Positions 7,507-15,285 of a DNA stretch of 50,843 nt are shown piece by piece. A model generated the notes under the pieces. The model saw nothing but the letters and a program-made list of their open reading frames with translations, did no database searches and was not told the origin of the DNA. Made by a program: the position numbers and the translations under genes. Source of the stretch: Candidatus Cloacimonadota bacterium (GTDB taxonomy: Bacteria; Cloacimonadota; Cloacimonadia; Cloacimonadales; TCS61); contig JAIPGO010000017.1 in NCBI GenBank assembly GCA_021736135.1, forward strand, positions 1 to 50,843, read 5' to 3'. Within the stretch, counting starts at the first letter, position 1. Each line of letters starts with the position of its first letter.

Positions 7507-8052
7507 ATGACTGTTAAAGAATTATGGCCGGAACTGACCTGGATAAAAGATGAGAAATTGCGCAGCCAGACAGAAAAAACCTGGGAACTGGCTTTGGAAA
7601 AAAGCGTGCTCAAGGCAGAAGACCTGATGCGCATACCTTTTACTCTGCTTTGCGGACCTGACCTGAAAGTTACTTTTATGGATCATAAAAGAAGTGTGGT
7701 GCAAATCGCCAAAGAAGCGGGAGACATCGTTAATAATTCGTATCATGGGGAACTGCCCGTGGATATGGACGTATTGATCGCCGGAGCGATACTCTGCGAC
7801 GTTGGTAAACTGGTGGAATATGTGCTGGATGAAAACGGCAAAGCAGTACAGGGAGCTTATGGCGCTTATCTGCGGCATCCTTTCAGTGGCGTTTCGCTGG
7901 CGGAATCCTGTGGTGTGCCGGCAGCAGTCTGTCACATCATCGCAGCGCATGCCGGAGAAGGCGATATGATCAAGCGGACTACGGAAGCTTACATTGTGCA
8001 CTATGCAGATTTTATGACATTTTTGCCCTTTAAGAGCAGACTCAAAGTATAG
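7507..8052 (+). CDS. HD-domain protein with degenerate first metal site
   Basis: A 181-residue HD superfamily protein. Its blocks are H60 (FMDHKRSVVQIA), C97-D98 (LIAGAILCDVGKLVEY), H124 (RHPFSG), H148 (IIAAHAGEGD) and D168 (VHYADFMTF). The canonical HD pair is Cys-Asp here, so one metal-binding His is replaced while the other ligands remain. HD proteins are usually phosphohydrolases of nucleotides or cofactors. In this operon it might act in maturation of the lyase prosthetic group or in regulation, but nothing in the sequence shows this. AGGGAG at 7496-7501 serves the ATG; the next gene starts 9 bases after the stop. Confidence 0.75.
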   Translation: MTVKELWPELTWIKDEKLRSQTEKTWELALEKSVLKAEDLMRIPFTLLCGPDLKVTFMDHKRSVVQIAKEAGDIVNNSYHGELPVDMDVLIAGAILCDVGKLVEYVLDENGKAVQGAYGAYLRHPFSGVSLAESCGVPAAVCHIIAAHAGEGDMIKRTTEAYIVHYADFMTFLPFKSRLKV

Positions 8053-8061
8053 GAGGATATA

Positions 8062-9873
8062 ATGGGTTTAACACTCCTGGAAAAAATACTGGTAAATCAC
8101 AGTAATAAAAGCACAGTAAAACCGGGTGAAATTGTGGACATCTTTATTGATGCGCGTGTAGCGCGTGATTTTGGCGGTGCTAATGTAGTGAAAAATATGC
8201 GGAATAATAATCTGACGCTGGCAGATCCTAAGTTGACAATGTTCACTTTTGACTGCAATCCGGGTGGCAGTGATCAGAAATATGCGGTGAATCAGCAGAT
8301 ATGCCGGGTATATGCACGCGAGAACAGCTTAAAAGTATATGACATCAACAGCGGGATCGGCACCCATATCCTGATGGACGAAGGGCTGGCATATTCCGGT
8401 TCCACGGCAGTCAGCACGGATTCGCATGCCAATATCCTGGGTGCCGTCGGCGCTTTCGGACAAGGTATGGGGGATCAGGATATTGCCGCAGCCTGGGCAA
8501 ACGGCAAAGTCTGGTTCAAAGTTCCGGCATCAATCAAGATCACGCTTAATGGCAGGCGTCCGGTAAACGTAAGCGCTAAGGACATCGCCTTGAATCTGCT
8601 GGCGGAATTCGGTGCTAATTCGCTGCTGGGTTATTCCGTGGAAATTTACGGAACAGACGTTGATAAACTGACCCTGGATGAACGCATTACCATTTCGAGT
8701 ATGGCTACTGAAATGGGCTGCATTGCCATCCTGTTTACGCCGAGTGCGGAAATAATGAAATTTTCCGAAAAAATGTCCGGCAAGAAACTGGAACTGGTGC
8801 AGGCAGATGCAGATGCTGTTTATGAAAAAGAACTGGAGCTTGACTTTGGCAGTTTCAGTCCCAGAGCCGCGCGTCCGGGCAAACCGCATGACACCATTCC
8901 CGTGACCGAACTTGATAAGATAAAGATAGACAGCGCTTTCATTGGCAGTTGCACTAACGGCAGAATAGAAGATCTGCGTGCTGCAGCAGCAATTTTGAAA
9001 GGCAGAAAAGTGGCTCCGGGTGTGGTTTTAAAGATAGTTCCGGCTACTGATGAAGTGTGGAATATAGCGCTGGCAGAAGGTTTGATCAAAATATTCAAAG
9101 ATGCGGAAGCGCTGGTTGGAAATGCCGGTTGTGCCGGCTGTGCGGCTGGACAGATCGGTCAGAATGGAGAAGGCGAGATCACAATTTCTACCGGGAACCG
9201 TAATTTTCCCGGCAAACAGGGCAAGGGCAGCGTATATCTGGCAGCTCCGGCAACCGTGGCCGCATCGGCAGTAGCAGGTTATATTACCACACCGGATAGA
9301 ATTCCTGAAATACCGGCAATATTTACGGCACCGGAACATAAGGAAGGATTGGCTGTTGCTAAAAAAGAGAAAAAATGCGTGGATAAACCAACCATGGTAG
9401 AAGGGCGTGTGTGGTTTATCAAAGAAGATAATATTGATACGGATATGATCTTTCATAACCGCTATTTAACGATTACAGATCTGGCAGAAATGGGACAATA
9501 TACTTTTGATAATCTGGCTGGTTATAATGATTTTGCTAAGAAAGCAAAAACAGGAGACATCGTGGTCGTGCAGAAGAATTTCGGTTCCGGCAGCAGTCGC
9601 CAGCAGGCGGTGGATTGTTTTAAATCATTGGGAATTCAGGCCATTCTGGCAGAATCTTATGGTTCTATTTATGAGCGTAATGCCATAAATGCTGCTTTTC
9701 CTATCATAACCTATAAAGATATTAGACCTCTGGAACTGTCGGACGGTGATGTGATCAATGTCGATTTCATCAGTGGCATTGTTAAAAATCTCAGAAACGG
9801 CAAGACCATTCAGGCTGAGCCGTTCTCAGAAGTACAGATGGAAATCTACCACAAGAACGGAATCTTCGGTTAA
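8062..9873 (+). CDS. single-chain aconitase/homoaconitase family hydro-lyase 1
   Basis: A 603-residue protein joining a LeuC-like large domain to a LeuD-like swivel domain. Cluster cysteines are C297 (IGSCTNGR), C357 and C360 (NAGCAGC), with the family spacing C-x59-C-x2-C. STDSHANILGAVGAF (118-132) is the substrate block; STGNRNFPG follows the cluster. Swivel domain from about 428: DNIDTDMI, NRYLTITD (the YLxx substrate loop of the LeuD/HacB type) and FGSGSSRQQA. Unusual: the near-invariant Asp-His of the active site is Asp64-Cys65 (FTFDCNPGG). Likely a (homo)citrate/(homo)isocitrate isomerase step or half-reaction. GGAGG at 8052-8056 precedes the ATG. It is paired with a second paralogue 16 bases downstream. 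Confidence 0.8.
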   Translation: MGLTLLEKILVNHSNKSTVKPGEIVDIFIDARVARDFGGANVVKNMRNNNLTLADPKLTMFTFDCNPGGSDQKYAVNQQICRVYARENSLKVYDINSGIGTHILMDEGLAYSGSTAVSTDSHANILGAVGAFGQGMGDQDIAAAWANGKVWFKVPASIKITLNGRRPVNVSAKDIALNLLAEFGANSLLGYSVEIYGTDVDKLTLDERITISSMATEMGCIAILFTPSAEIMKFSEKMSGKKLELVQADADAVYEKELELDFGSFSPRAARPGKPHDTIPVTELDKIKIDSAFIGSCTNGRIEDLRAAAAILKGRKVAPGVVLKIVPATDEVWNIALAEGLIKIFKDAEALVGNAGCAGCAAGQIGQNGEGEITISTGNRNFPGKQGKGSVYLAAPATVAASAVAGYITTPDRIPEIPAIFTAPEHKEGLAVAKKEKKCVDKPTMVEGRVWFIKEDNIDTDMIFHNRYLTITDLAEMGQYTFDNLAGYNDFAKKAKTGDIVVVQKNFGSGSSRQQAVDCFKSLGIQAILAESYGSIYERNAINAAFPIITYKDIRPLELSDGDVINVDFISGIVKNLRNGKTIQAEPFSEVQMEIYHKNGIFG

Positions 9874-9889
9874 GCGAAGGAGAAGAAAT

Positions 9890-11668
9890 ATGGGAAAGAC
9901 TTTTGTAGAAAAGATTTTTGAGGCAGAAACCGGTGCGATCGTTTTTGCCAGACCCGACATAGTTATGACACATGATAACACGGCGAGTATCGAACAGACA
10001 TTCAGGAAAATGGGCGGTACGCGAGTTGCCGATCCTGATCATCTGCTGGTTATTCTGGATCATAATGCCCCGCCGACGACGGATAAACTGGCCAATCAAT
10101 ACCAGAGCATCCGCAATTTTGTGAAAGATCAGGGAATTAAGAAATTTCATGATGTAGGCGACGGCATCTGTCACCAGCTCATGAGTTATTATGCCCTTCC
10201 CGGGATGATCATCGTGGGTTCAGACAGCCACGTCTGCACAGCAGGTGCCTTTAATTCCATGGCGGCGGGTATCGATAGAACGGAATCTGCGGGACTCTGG
10301 AAACGGGGAGAAACCTGGTTCCGGGTACCGGATTCCATCAAAATAACTTTGACAGGTTCGCTGAATAAAGGTGTTTATGCTAAAGACCTGTCTTTATGGA
10401 TCATTGGCATGATCGGTTCTGCAGGAGCTAATTATGCATCCATCGAGTTCCACGGTGATGGCGTGAAAACGCTGAGCATCTCACAGAGAATGACTATTGC
10501 CAATCTTGCTTCGGAAATGGGTGCCAAGAATGCCGTGTTCCCGCCCGATAAAGTTTTAGCGGAATTCCTGTGCCTGAAAACAATTGGGAACGGCGTATGG
10601 GCCGATGAAGATGCAGTTTATCTGCAGGAGATCAATATCAATCTCAGTGAAATATTCCCACTGGTTGCCTGTCCGCATAACGTGGATAACGTGAAAGCGC
10701 TTTCGGAAGTAGAAGGAACGCCAATTCAGCAGGGTTTGATAGGCACCTGCACAAATGGGCGTCTGGAAGACCTGCGCATAGCAGCACAGATACTCGACGG
10801 TAAAAAAATACCGGCAGGTTTCCAGTTGCTGGTCTGCCCGGCTTCCAAAGATATATATCTGCAGGCAATTGAAGAAGGACTAATCACGAAGATGATGAAT
10901 GCCGGCGCTGTGATCCTCAGTTCTTCATGTGGTCCCTGCCTGGGTACGGGACAGGGAATTCCGGCTGACGGATATAACATATTATCCACGGCAAATCGTA
11001 ATTTTCTGGGACGCATGGGTAACAAGAATGCTTTCGTTTACCTGGCTTCACCGGCAGCAGTTGCCTATTCGGCACTGAAAGGTGCGATCACTGATCCGCG
11101 CGGTTTCAAGTCGAATGATAAATTCCCTTATCATTCCGACCAGTCTGCCACGGTCACGATTAGTGCAGAAGATAACCGGCGCTTAGGCAACACCTGGAAC
11201 TATTCCGATGTCGATAACCTGAATACCGATCAGATGTTTGCCGGAAATCTGACTTACAAAGTGCTCAGCTCGGATCCGACAGCAATTATGCCTTATCTGT
11301 TTGTAGATTTCGACCCGAATTTCGCTAAGAACGTGAAACCGGGAGATGTCATCATTGCCGGAGAAAACTTCGGCTGCGGTTCCTCACGTGAACATCCTGC
11401 CGTAGGACTGGCGCATGCCGGTGTGAAAGCAGTGATCGTGAAATCAGTAAATCGCATCTTTTACCGTTCGTCAGTGAACCAGGGACTGCCGATAATCGTT
11501 CTGCCGGATGTAGTGAATGCCTATAAACCCGGTGACAAATTAAGCCTTGATATGGAAAAAGGTATCGTGACCATAAACGGCAAAAAACATAGTTTCCCCG
11601 CTTTACCGGAAGCATTACTGGAAATATTCCAGGCACAAGGACTGGTAAACTGGATACAGAATAACTAA
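9890..11668 (+). CDS. single-chain aconitase/homoaconitase family hydro-lyase 2
   Basis: A 592-residue paralogue of the preceding gene with a fully canonical active site: Asp57-His58 (ILDHNAPPT), GSDSHVCTAGAFNSMAAG (110-127), cluster cysteines C287 (IGTCTNGR), C347 and C350 (SSSCGPCLG), and STANRNFLGRMG. Swivel domain: DNLNTDQMFAGN and ENFGCGSSREHPAVG. The frame is open further upstream into the previous gene, but the start at 9890 has GAAGGAG (9876-9882) and begins MGKTFVEKIF as relatives do. Two isomerases in one operon could divide the dehydration and rehydration of homocitrate, as two aconitases do in some fungi. It ends the operon, followed by a strong terminator. Confidence 0.82.
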   Translation: MGKTFVEKIFEAETGAIVFARPDIVMTHDNTASIEQTFRKMGGTRVADPDHLLVILDHNAPPTTDKLANQYQSIRNFVKDQGIKKFHDVGDGICHQLMSYYALPGMIIVGSDSHVCTAGAFNSMAAGIDRTESAGLWKRGETWFRVPDSIKITLTGSLNKGVYAKDLSLWIIGMIGSAGANYASIEFHGDGVKTLSISQRMTIANLASEMGAKNAVFPPDKVLAEFLCLKTIGNGVWADEDAVYLQEININLSEIFPLVACPHNVDNVKALSEVEGTPIQQGLIGTCTNGRLEDLRIAAQILDGKKIPAGFQLLVCPASKDIYLQAIEEGLITKMMNAGAVILSSSCGPCLGTGQGIPADGYNILSTANRNFLGRMGNKNAFVYLASPAAVAYSALKGAITDPRGFKSNDKFPYHSDQSATVTISAEDNRRLGNTWNYSDVDNLNTDQMFAGNLTYKVLSSDPTAIMPYLFVDFDPNFAKNVKPGDVIIAGENFGCGSSREHPAVGLAHAGVKAVIVKSVNRIFYRSSVNQGLPIIVLPDVVNAYKPGDKLSLDMEKGIVTINGKKHSFPALPEALLEIFQAQGLVNWIQNN

Positions 11669-11699
11669 GATAATATAATAGCTCAGGCTCTTACAACAA

Positions 11700-11733
11700 C
11701 CCTTCCGGTAATTTTCCGGAAGGGGTTTTTTTT
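11700..11733 (+). terminator. rho-independent terminator of the seven-gene operon
   Basis: CCCTTCCGG (11700-11708) and CCGGAAGGG (11716-11724) form a 9-bp GC-rich stem with a 7-nt loop, followed by eight T residues (11726-11733). It lies 31 bases after the last stop codon. Confidence 0.9.
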
Positions 11734-11755
11734 CTGCTAAAGTCCTACTTAAAGA

Positions 11756-11784
11756 TTGACAACCATAGTAATAAAAATTATGTT
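11756..11784 (+). promoter_or_regulatory. sigma-70 type promoter for the AlbA_2 regulator
   Basis: A perfect TTGACA at 11756-11761, a 17-nt spacer and TATGTT at 11779-11784. The expected transcription start near 11792 gives a leader of about 33 nt to the ATG at 11825, with GAGGA at 11816-11820. It directly follows the terminator of the previous operon. Confidence 0.55.
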
Positions 11785-11824
11785 TAAAGCAGAATAACGG
11801 GATGGATACATTGCTGAGGAAAAG

Positions 11825-13318
11825 ATGGATAAGATAATGGATTTGATCAGGAACGGCATCGAAGGCAGAAGACTGGAATTCAAGGAATTTTTGCCAACTG
11901 GTGATATTCTATCTAAAACTGTAGTCGCATTCAGTAACAGTGTTGGTGGCAATCTGATCATCGGAATTAAAGATAAAACCAGGGAGATAATCGGAGTCGA
12001 TGAAAATGAGATTCTGGCGCTTGAGGAGAAAGTATCCAACATTATCCATAATAGATGTGAACCGATTATTTTACCGGAAATATCAATTTATCGCATTGAT
12101 GATAAGCTGATTATGCTGATCAAGGTTTTCCCTGGTTCAAATTTACCCTATTATCTAAAATCAAAAGGAAAAGAGAAGGGCACGATTATCCGTGCCGGTT
12201 CATCAAACCGGCTGGCAGACAGGGCAATTATTGCTAATCTGGAAAGAAAGAAGCAGAATATATCTTATGATTCTGAAGCGGTTTATGAATTTGCTGATCA
12301 ACTTGAATTAACCGAATTCACGGAATTCTATAACCAGAAAACCGGCAGGAAAATTGGAAAAGAACAGCTTATCAGCCTGGGATTACTGATAAAAGAACGT
12401 AACACGATATTACCCGCCAGAGCTGGAATACTACTGGAAAAGAAGGAGAGACGAGAGAGCTGTTTCCGCTTTGCACAAGTAAACTGTGGACGTTTTAAAG
12501 GTCGTTCAATGTCTGTGATTTTAGACCAGTATTGCGTTGACAATCCGATATTTGCTCAACCGGAAGAGGTCATGAATTTCATTAAGAGAAATATCGCCCA
12601 GTCATCTACTATCGGTGAAGTATATCGGGAAAACAGATGGGAATATCCTTTGATAGCAGTACGGGAAGCCGTAATTAATGCCATAATACATCGGGATTAT
12701 TCAATGTTGGGTAGTGACATAAAGGTGGCGATATTTGATGATATGCTGGAAATAACCAGTCCAGGCAGCTTGCCCGCAAATTTTGATATATTTGATATTT
12801 ATAATAATCCCTCTGAAATAAGAAATCGAGTGTTAGCTCCCATATTCAAGGACTTGAAATTGATTGAGCAGTGGGGCAGCGGAATGAAGAAAATTAAAAA
12901 CGAGATGGAACAATATCCTGAGCTTGAATTAAAGATAAATGAACTGGGAAATGCGACGCAGATTCAATTCATTAAAACTAACTATATTGAAGATGATAAG
13001 GTGACCGACCATAAACCCGCACATGATATCGCACATGATACCGCACATGATACCGCACATGATAAAGACCAAATATCTGATCAGGAAAAAAAATTAATAC
13101 TTGCCATTTCTGATGAGGAATTAACTAGAAAAGAGATTTTTAATAAACTGAAAATAACTCATAGAACAACATATAATGAATCGTATCTGAAACCAGCAAA
13201 ACAAAATGGACTAGTTGAATTGACAATTCCAGATAAACCACAAAGTAAAAGTCAAAAATACCGGCTTACTGAGAAAGGAATCAGGCTTTTAGAAAGATTG
13301 ATAGAAGGAGAATTATAA
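11825..13318 (+). CDS. AlbA_2 (Schlafen-type) / RecG-related transcriptional regulator with winged helix
   Basis: A 497-residue protein. Residues about 10-120 are an AlbA_2 domain: EGRRLEFKEFL, then VVAFSNSVGGNLIIGIKD and GVDENE. Residues about 200-365 are the ATP-binding region of this regulator family: AVREAVINAIIHRDYS, ITSPGSLP, NPSEIRNRVLAPIFKDLKLIEQWGSGMKKI. An acidic linker with AHDT repeats is at about 398-413, and a C-terminal winged helix follows (LTRKEIFNKLKITHRTTYNESYLKPAKQNGLVE, then KYRLTEKG). Such proteins are presumed DNA-binding regulators, some linked to toxin-antitoxin or phage-defence loci. It has its own promoter and stands alone. The target is unknown. Confidence 0.8.
   Translation: MDKIMDLIRNGIEGRRLEFKEFLPTGDILSKTVVAFSNSVGGNLIIGIKDKTREIIGVDENEILALEEKVSNIIHNRCEPIILPEISIYRIDDKLIMLIKVFPGSNLPYYLKSKGKEKGTIIRAGSSNRLADRAIIANLERKKQNISYDSEAVYEFADQLELTEFTEFYNQKTGRKIGKEQLISLGLLIKERNTILPARAGILLEKKERRESCFRFAQVNCGRFKGRSMSVILDQYCVDNPIFAQPEEVMNFIKRNIAQSSTIGEVYRENRWEYPLIAVREAVINAIIHRDYSMLGSDIKVAIFDDMLEITSPGSLPANFDIFDIYNNPSEIRNRVLAPIFKDLKLIEQWGSGMKKIKNEMEQYPELELKINELGNATQIQFIKTNYIEDDKVTDHKPAHDIAHDTAHDTAHDKDQISDQEKKLILAISDEELTRKEIFNKLKITHRTTYNESYLKPAKQNGLVELTIPDKPQSKSQKYRLTEKGIRLLERLIEGEL
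13019..13063 (+). repeat. 12-bp in-frame tandem repeat (AHDT units)
   Basis: Consecutive units of GCACATGATACC (the first ends ATC, the last is cut after GAT) give 3.75 copies and encode A-H-D-I/T repeats. A degenerate D-H-K-P unit precedes them. It lies in the linker between the ATP-binding region and the winged helix, so copy-number changes would alter linker length without shifting frame. Candidate variable-number tandem repeat. Confidence 0.85.
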
Positions 13319-13406
13319 AGGATGGAAAACTATTTAAAGTTTTCTCAGGAATCTTTTAGAGTAGTCTTTTATGAAGGCAATTGTACCCTTTCTGGAAATC
13401 AATAAA

Positions 13407-13862
13407 ATGAATATAAACAACATCCAATTTCAGGTGATTGAATTCAGGTCTGCGGAATACCGTCAGGCAGTATATCTGCGTTATAAGATTCTGCGCCAGC
13501 CGCTGGGATTGCATTTTACTAAAGAGCAACTGGAAGAGGAAAACGGATATATCCATATAACAGGAGAATTTGAAGGTAAAATAATCGCCTATTTATACCT
13601 TATCCCTATCCCGGAAAACCGTTACTGCATGCGGCAGGTTGCCGTGCAGGAAGATTTTCAAGGACTCGGTATAGGTAGAAAACTGGTGGAATTTTCGGAA
13701 CTGATTATCAAAGAAAGACATGCTGCAGAAATGTTTATGCATGCTCGGCTCACGGCTATACCGTTTTATGAGAAATTAGGTTATGTAAAATCTGGGGAGC
13801 TATTCTCTGCAGTGGGATTACCCCATTTTGAGATGCGTAAATATTTTACGGAAAAGGAATAG
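13407..13862 (+). CDS. GNAT family N-acetyltransferase
   Basis: A 151-residue GNAT protein. Acetyl-CoA binding motif A is MRQVAVQEDFQGLGIGRKLVEF, with Q-x-x-G-x-G pyrophosphate-loop geometry. The C-terminal FYEKLGYVKSG is the typical GNAT strand. N-terminal VYLRYKILRQPLGLHF resembles the ElaA-like/uncharacterised branch. The frame is open to ATG 13371, but the family start lies close to MNINNIQF at 13407; neither ATG has a strong ribosome-binding site. The acceptor substrate is unknown. It is followed 6 bases later by the TPR gene, so the two are probably co-transcribed. Confidence 0.75.
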   Translation: MNINNIQFQVIEFRSAEYRQAVYLRYKILRQPLGLHFTKEQLEEENGYIHITGEFEGKIIAYLYLIPIPENRYCMRQVAVQEDFQGLGIGRKLVEFSELIIKERHAAEMFMHARLTAIPFYEKLGYVKSGELFSAVGLPHFEMRKYFTEKE

Positions 13863-13868
13863 TGAATT

Positions 13869-15203
13869 ATGGAATTGTTTAGTGAAAAAGCAATTGAATT
13901 TTTTGACGAATTCGGAACTCAGGAATTTAAGTATAAATATAATCCCTGTAAATTTGATAATGAACTCAGTAATACTGCATTAGGAAATTTCTTTGCTCTG
14001 TCCAATGCCTTATACCAGGTACTCAGGCAATGGCAGGATTTCAGCAGAAAAGAGAAGGCTTTTCAGGGTGAACTGGATTGGATAAGAATCCTTATTGCTG
14101 CCGTTATCTCAATAGAAGAAGGAGATTTAACAAATTCATTCGTGGTGGGAATAGATCTTTCTGATTTTGAAGAAATACCCCAATTAGACCATTTCATATT
14201 TAGTCTGCCTACTTTAACTGATCTTTTTGAAGATAATTATCTGAGTGAAAGAGTTGCCGAATTACAGGCATTCCAACAAATTACCGCTCCGGATGACCCG
14301 GAAGAACTGGATAACTTCATAAAAGATTACTTTGAACTGGCAATTGACTTCAATTTGATCTGTTATTGCATGATAGCTTATAATTGCATCATTCATTTTG
14401 ATATAGAAGGTCTATTGCCTACGATAGATCTTTTCAAAGAAGGCAATTTAATTAACAAAGATACTATACCCTCATTTATCAATTATTTCCTGGGTATGGC
14501 ATATTTTTTCAAGGGTGACGGCGGCATTGGAGTAGAGTATCTTAAACATTTCATTACCGACATGGATCTTAATGAAAGAAAGGAATGGCTTTTTTTGAGT
14601 TTTATTCTTCTGTTCAGTTTTAATGACAATGTTGCTCTAAAAAAAATCGATATCTACCTGATAGATAAAAAAATACCGGAAAGCTATAAATATATTCTGC
14701 TAAGAGCATTTTCACAGATAATGGCTGAAGAGGGAGACCAGAAACAGGCAAAGCGCTACACTCAGAAAGCAGATAAACTCTGCTTTCGAGACTTTGAAAG
14801 TGCTCTTTTTCAATTAGACCAGTATTACTTGGAAGATGAATACGAGCTTGCTCAGCAGCTTCTGGAAAAACTGGAAAGACTGCAACCTGCCAATTACGAT
14901 CTCATGTGCCTGAAAGCTGATTTACTGATTGCAGCAGAAGAATATGAGGCAGTATTATCGGCCTGCCTTTATATTGATAAATTAAAACCTGAAAACGGGA
15001 TTAATTACTATCGCAAGGCAATATGTTACTTAGAAATGAACGAGATAGAAAATGCCCGGTTTTGTTTTGACAGATCATTGCGGTCAGATTTAAGGATCCC
15101 GGAATATAACATTGAGGAATTTCGCCTGGAATTGGAGGAATTAGAAATGCAAAGCAAAAAAAAGCGTTATGAGCAGCTCACAATTGACTTTGATAATTTA
15201 TAA
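13869..15203 (+). CDS. TPR-containing protein of unknown function
   Basis: A 444-residue, acidic, largely helical cytoplasmic protein with no signal peptide. The N-terminal 300 residues are unrecognised. Residues about 300-430 form TPR-like helical pairs (YYLEDEYELAQQLLEKLERLQPANYDLMCLKADLL, then INYYRKAICYLEMNEIENARFCFDRSL). Probably a scaffold for protein contacts. It starts 6 bases after the acetyltransferase stop and is followed at 83 bases by the secreted CBM9-like gene. Confidence 0.6.
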   Translation: MELFSEKAIEFFDEFGTQEFKYKYNPCKFDNELSNTALGNFFALSNALYQVLRQWQDFSRKEKAFQGELDWIRILIAAVISIEEGDLTNSFVVGIDLSDFEEIPQLDHFIFSLPTLTDLFEDNYLSERVAELQAFQQITAPDDPEELDNFIKDYFELAIDFNLICYCMIAYNCIIHFDIEGLLPTIDLFKEGNLINKDTIPSFINYFLGMAYFFKGDGGIGVEYLKHFITDMDLNERKEWLFLSFILLFSFNDNVALKKIDIYLIDKKIPESYKYILLRAFSQIMAEEGDQKQAKRYTQKADKLCFRDFESALFQLDQYYLEDEYELAQQLLEKLERLQPANYDLMCLKADLLIAAEEYEAVLSACLYIDKLKPENGINYYRKAICYLEMNEIENARFCFDRSLRSDLRIPEYNIEEFRLELEELEMQSKKKRYEQLTIDFDNL

Positions 15204-15285
15204 GAAGAAATATTTATAGAATTATTTGACTATAAAAGAACTATTAGGTTATTATCATTCTGAAAAATATTGGCAGGAAGTGATT

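Noticed and set aside
2148-11668. Alternative reading as a glutamate/citrate fermentation operon (2-oxoglutarate to isocitrate, citrate, oxaloacetate and acetate)
   Set aside because: Not excluded. It does not explain the lysine-ketoglutarate reductase, the duplicated homoaconitase-type enzymes or the S-P-I-V helix, so it is kept as the main competing hypothesis and not as a finding.
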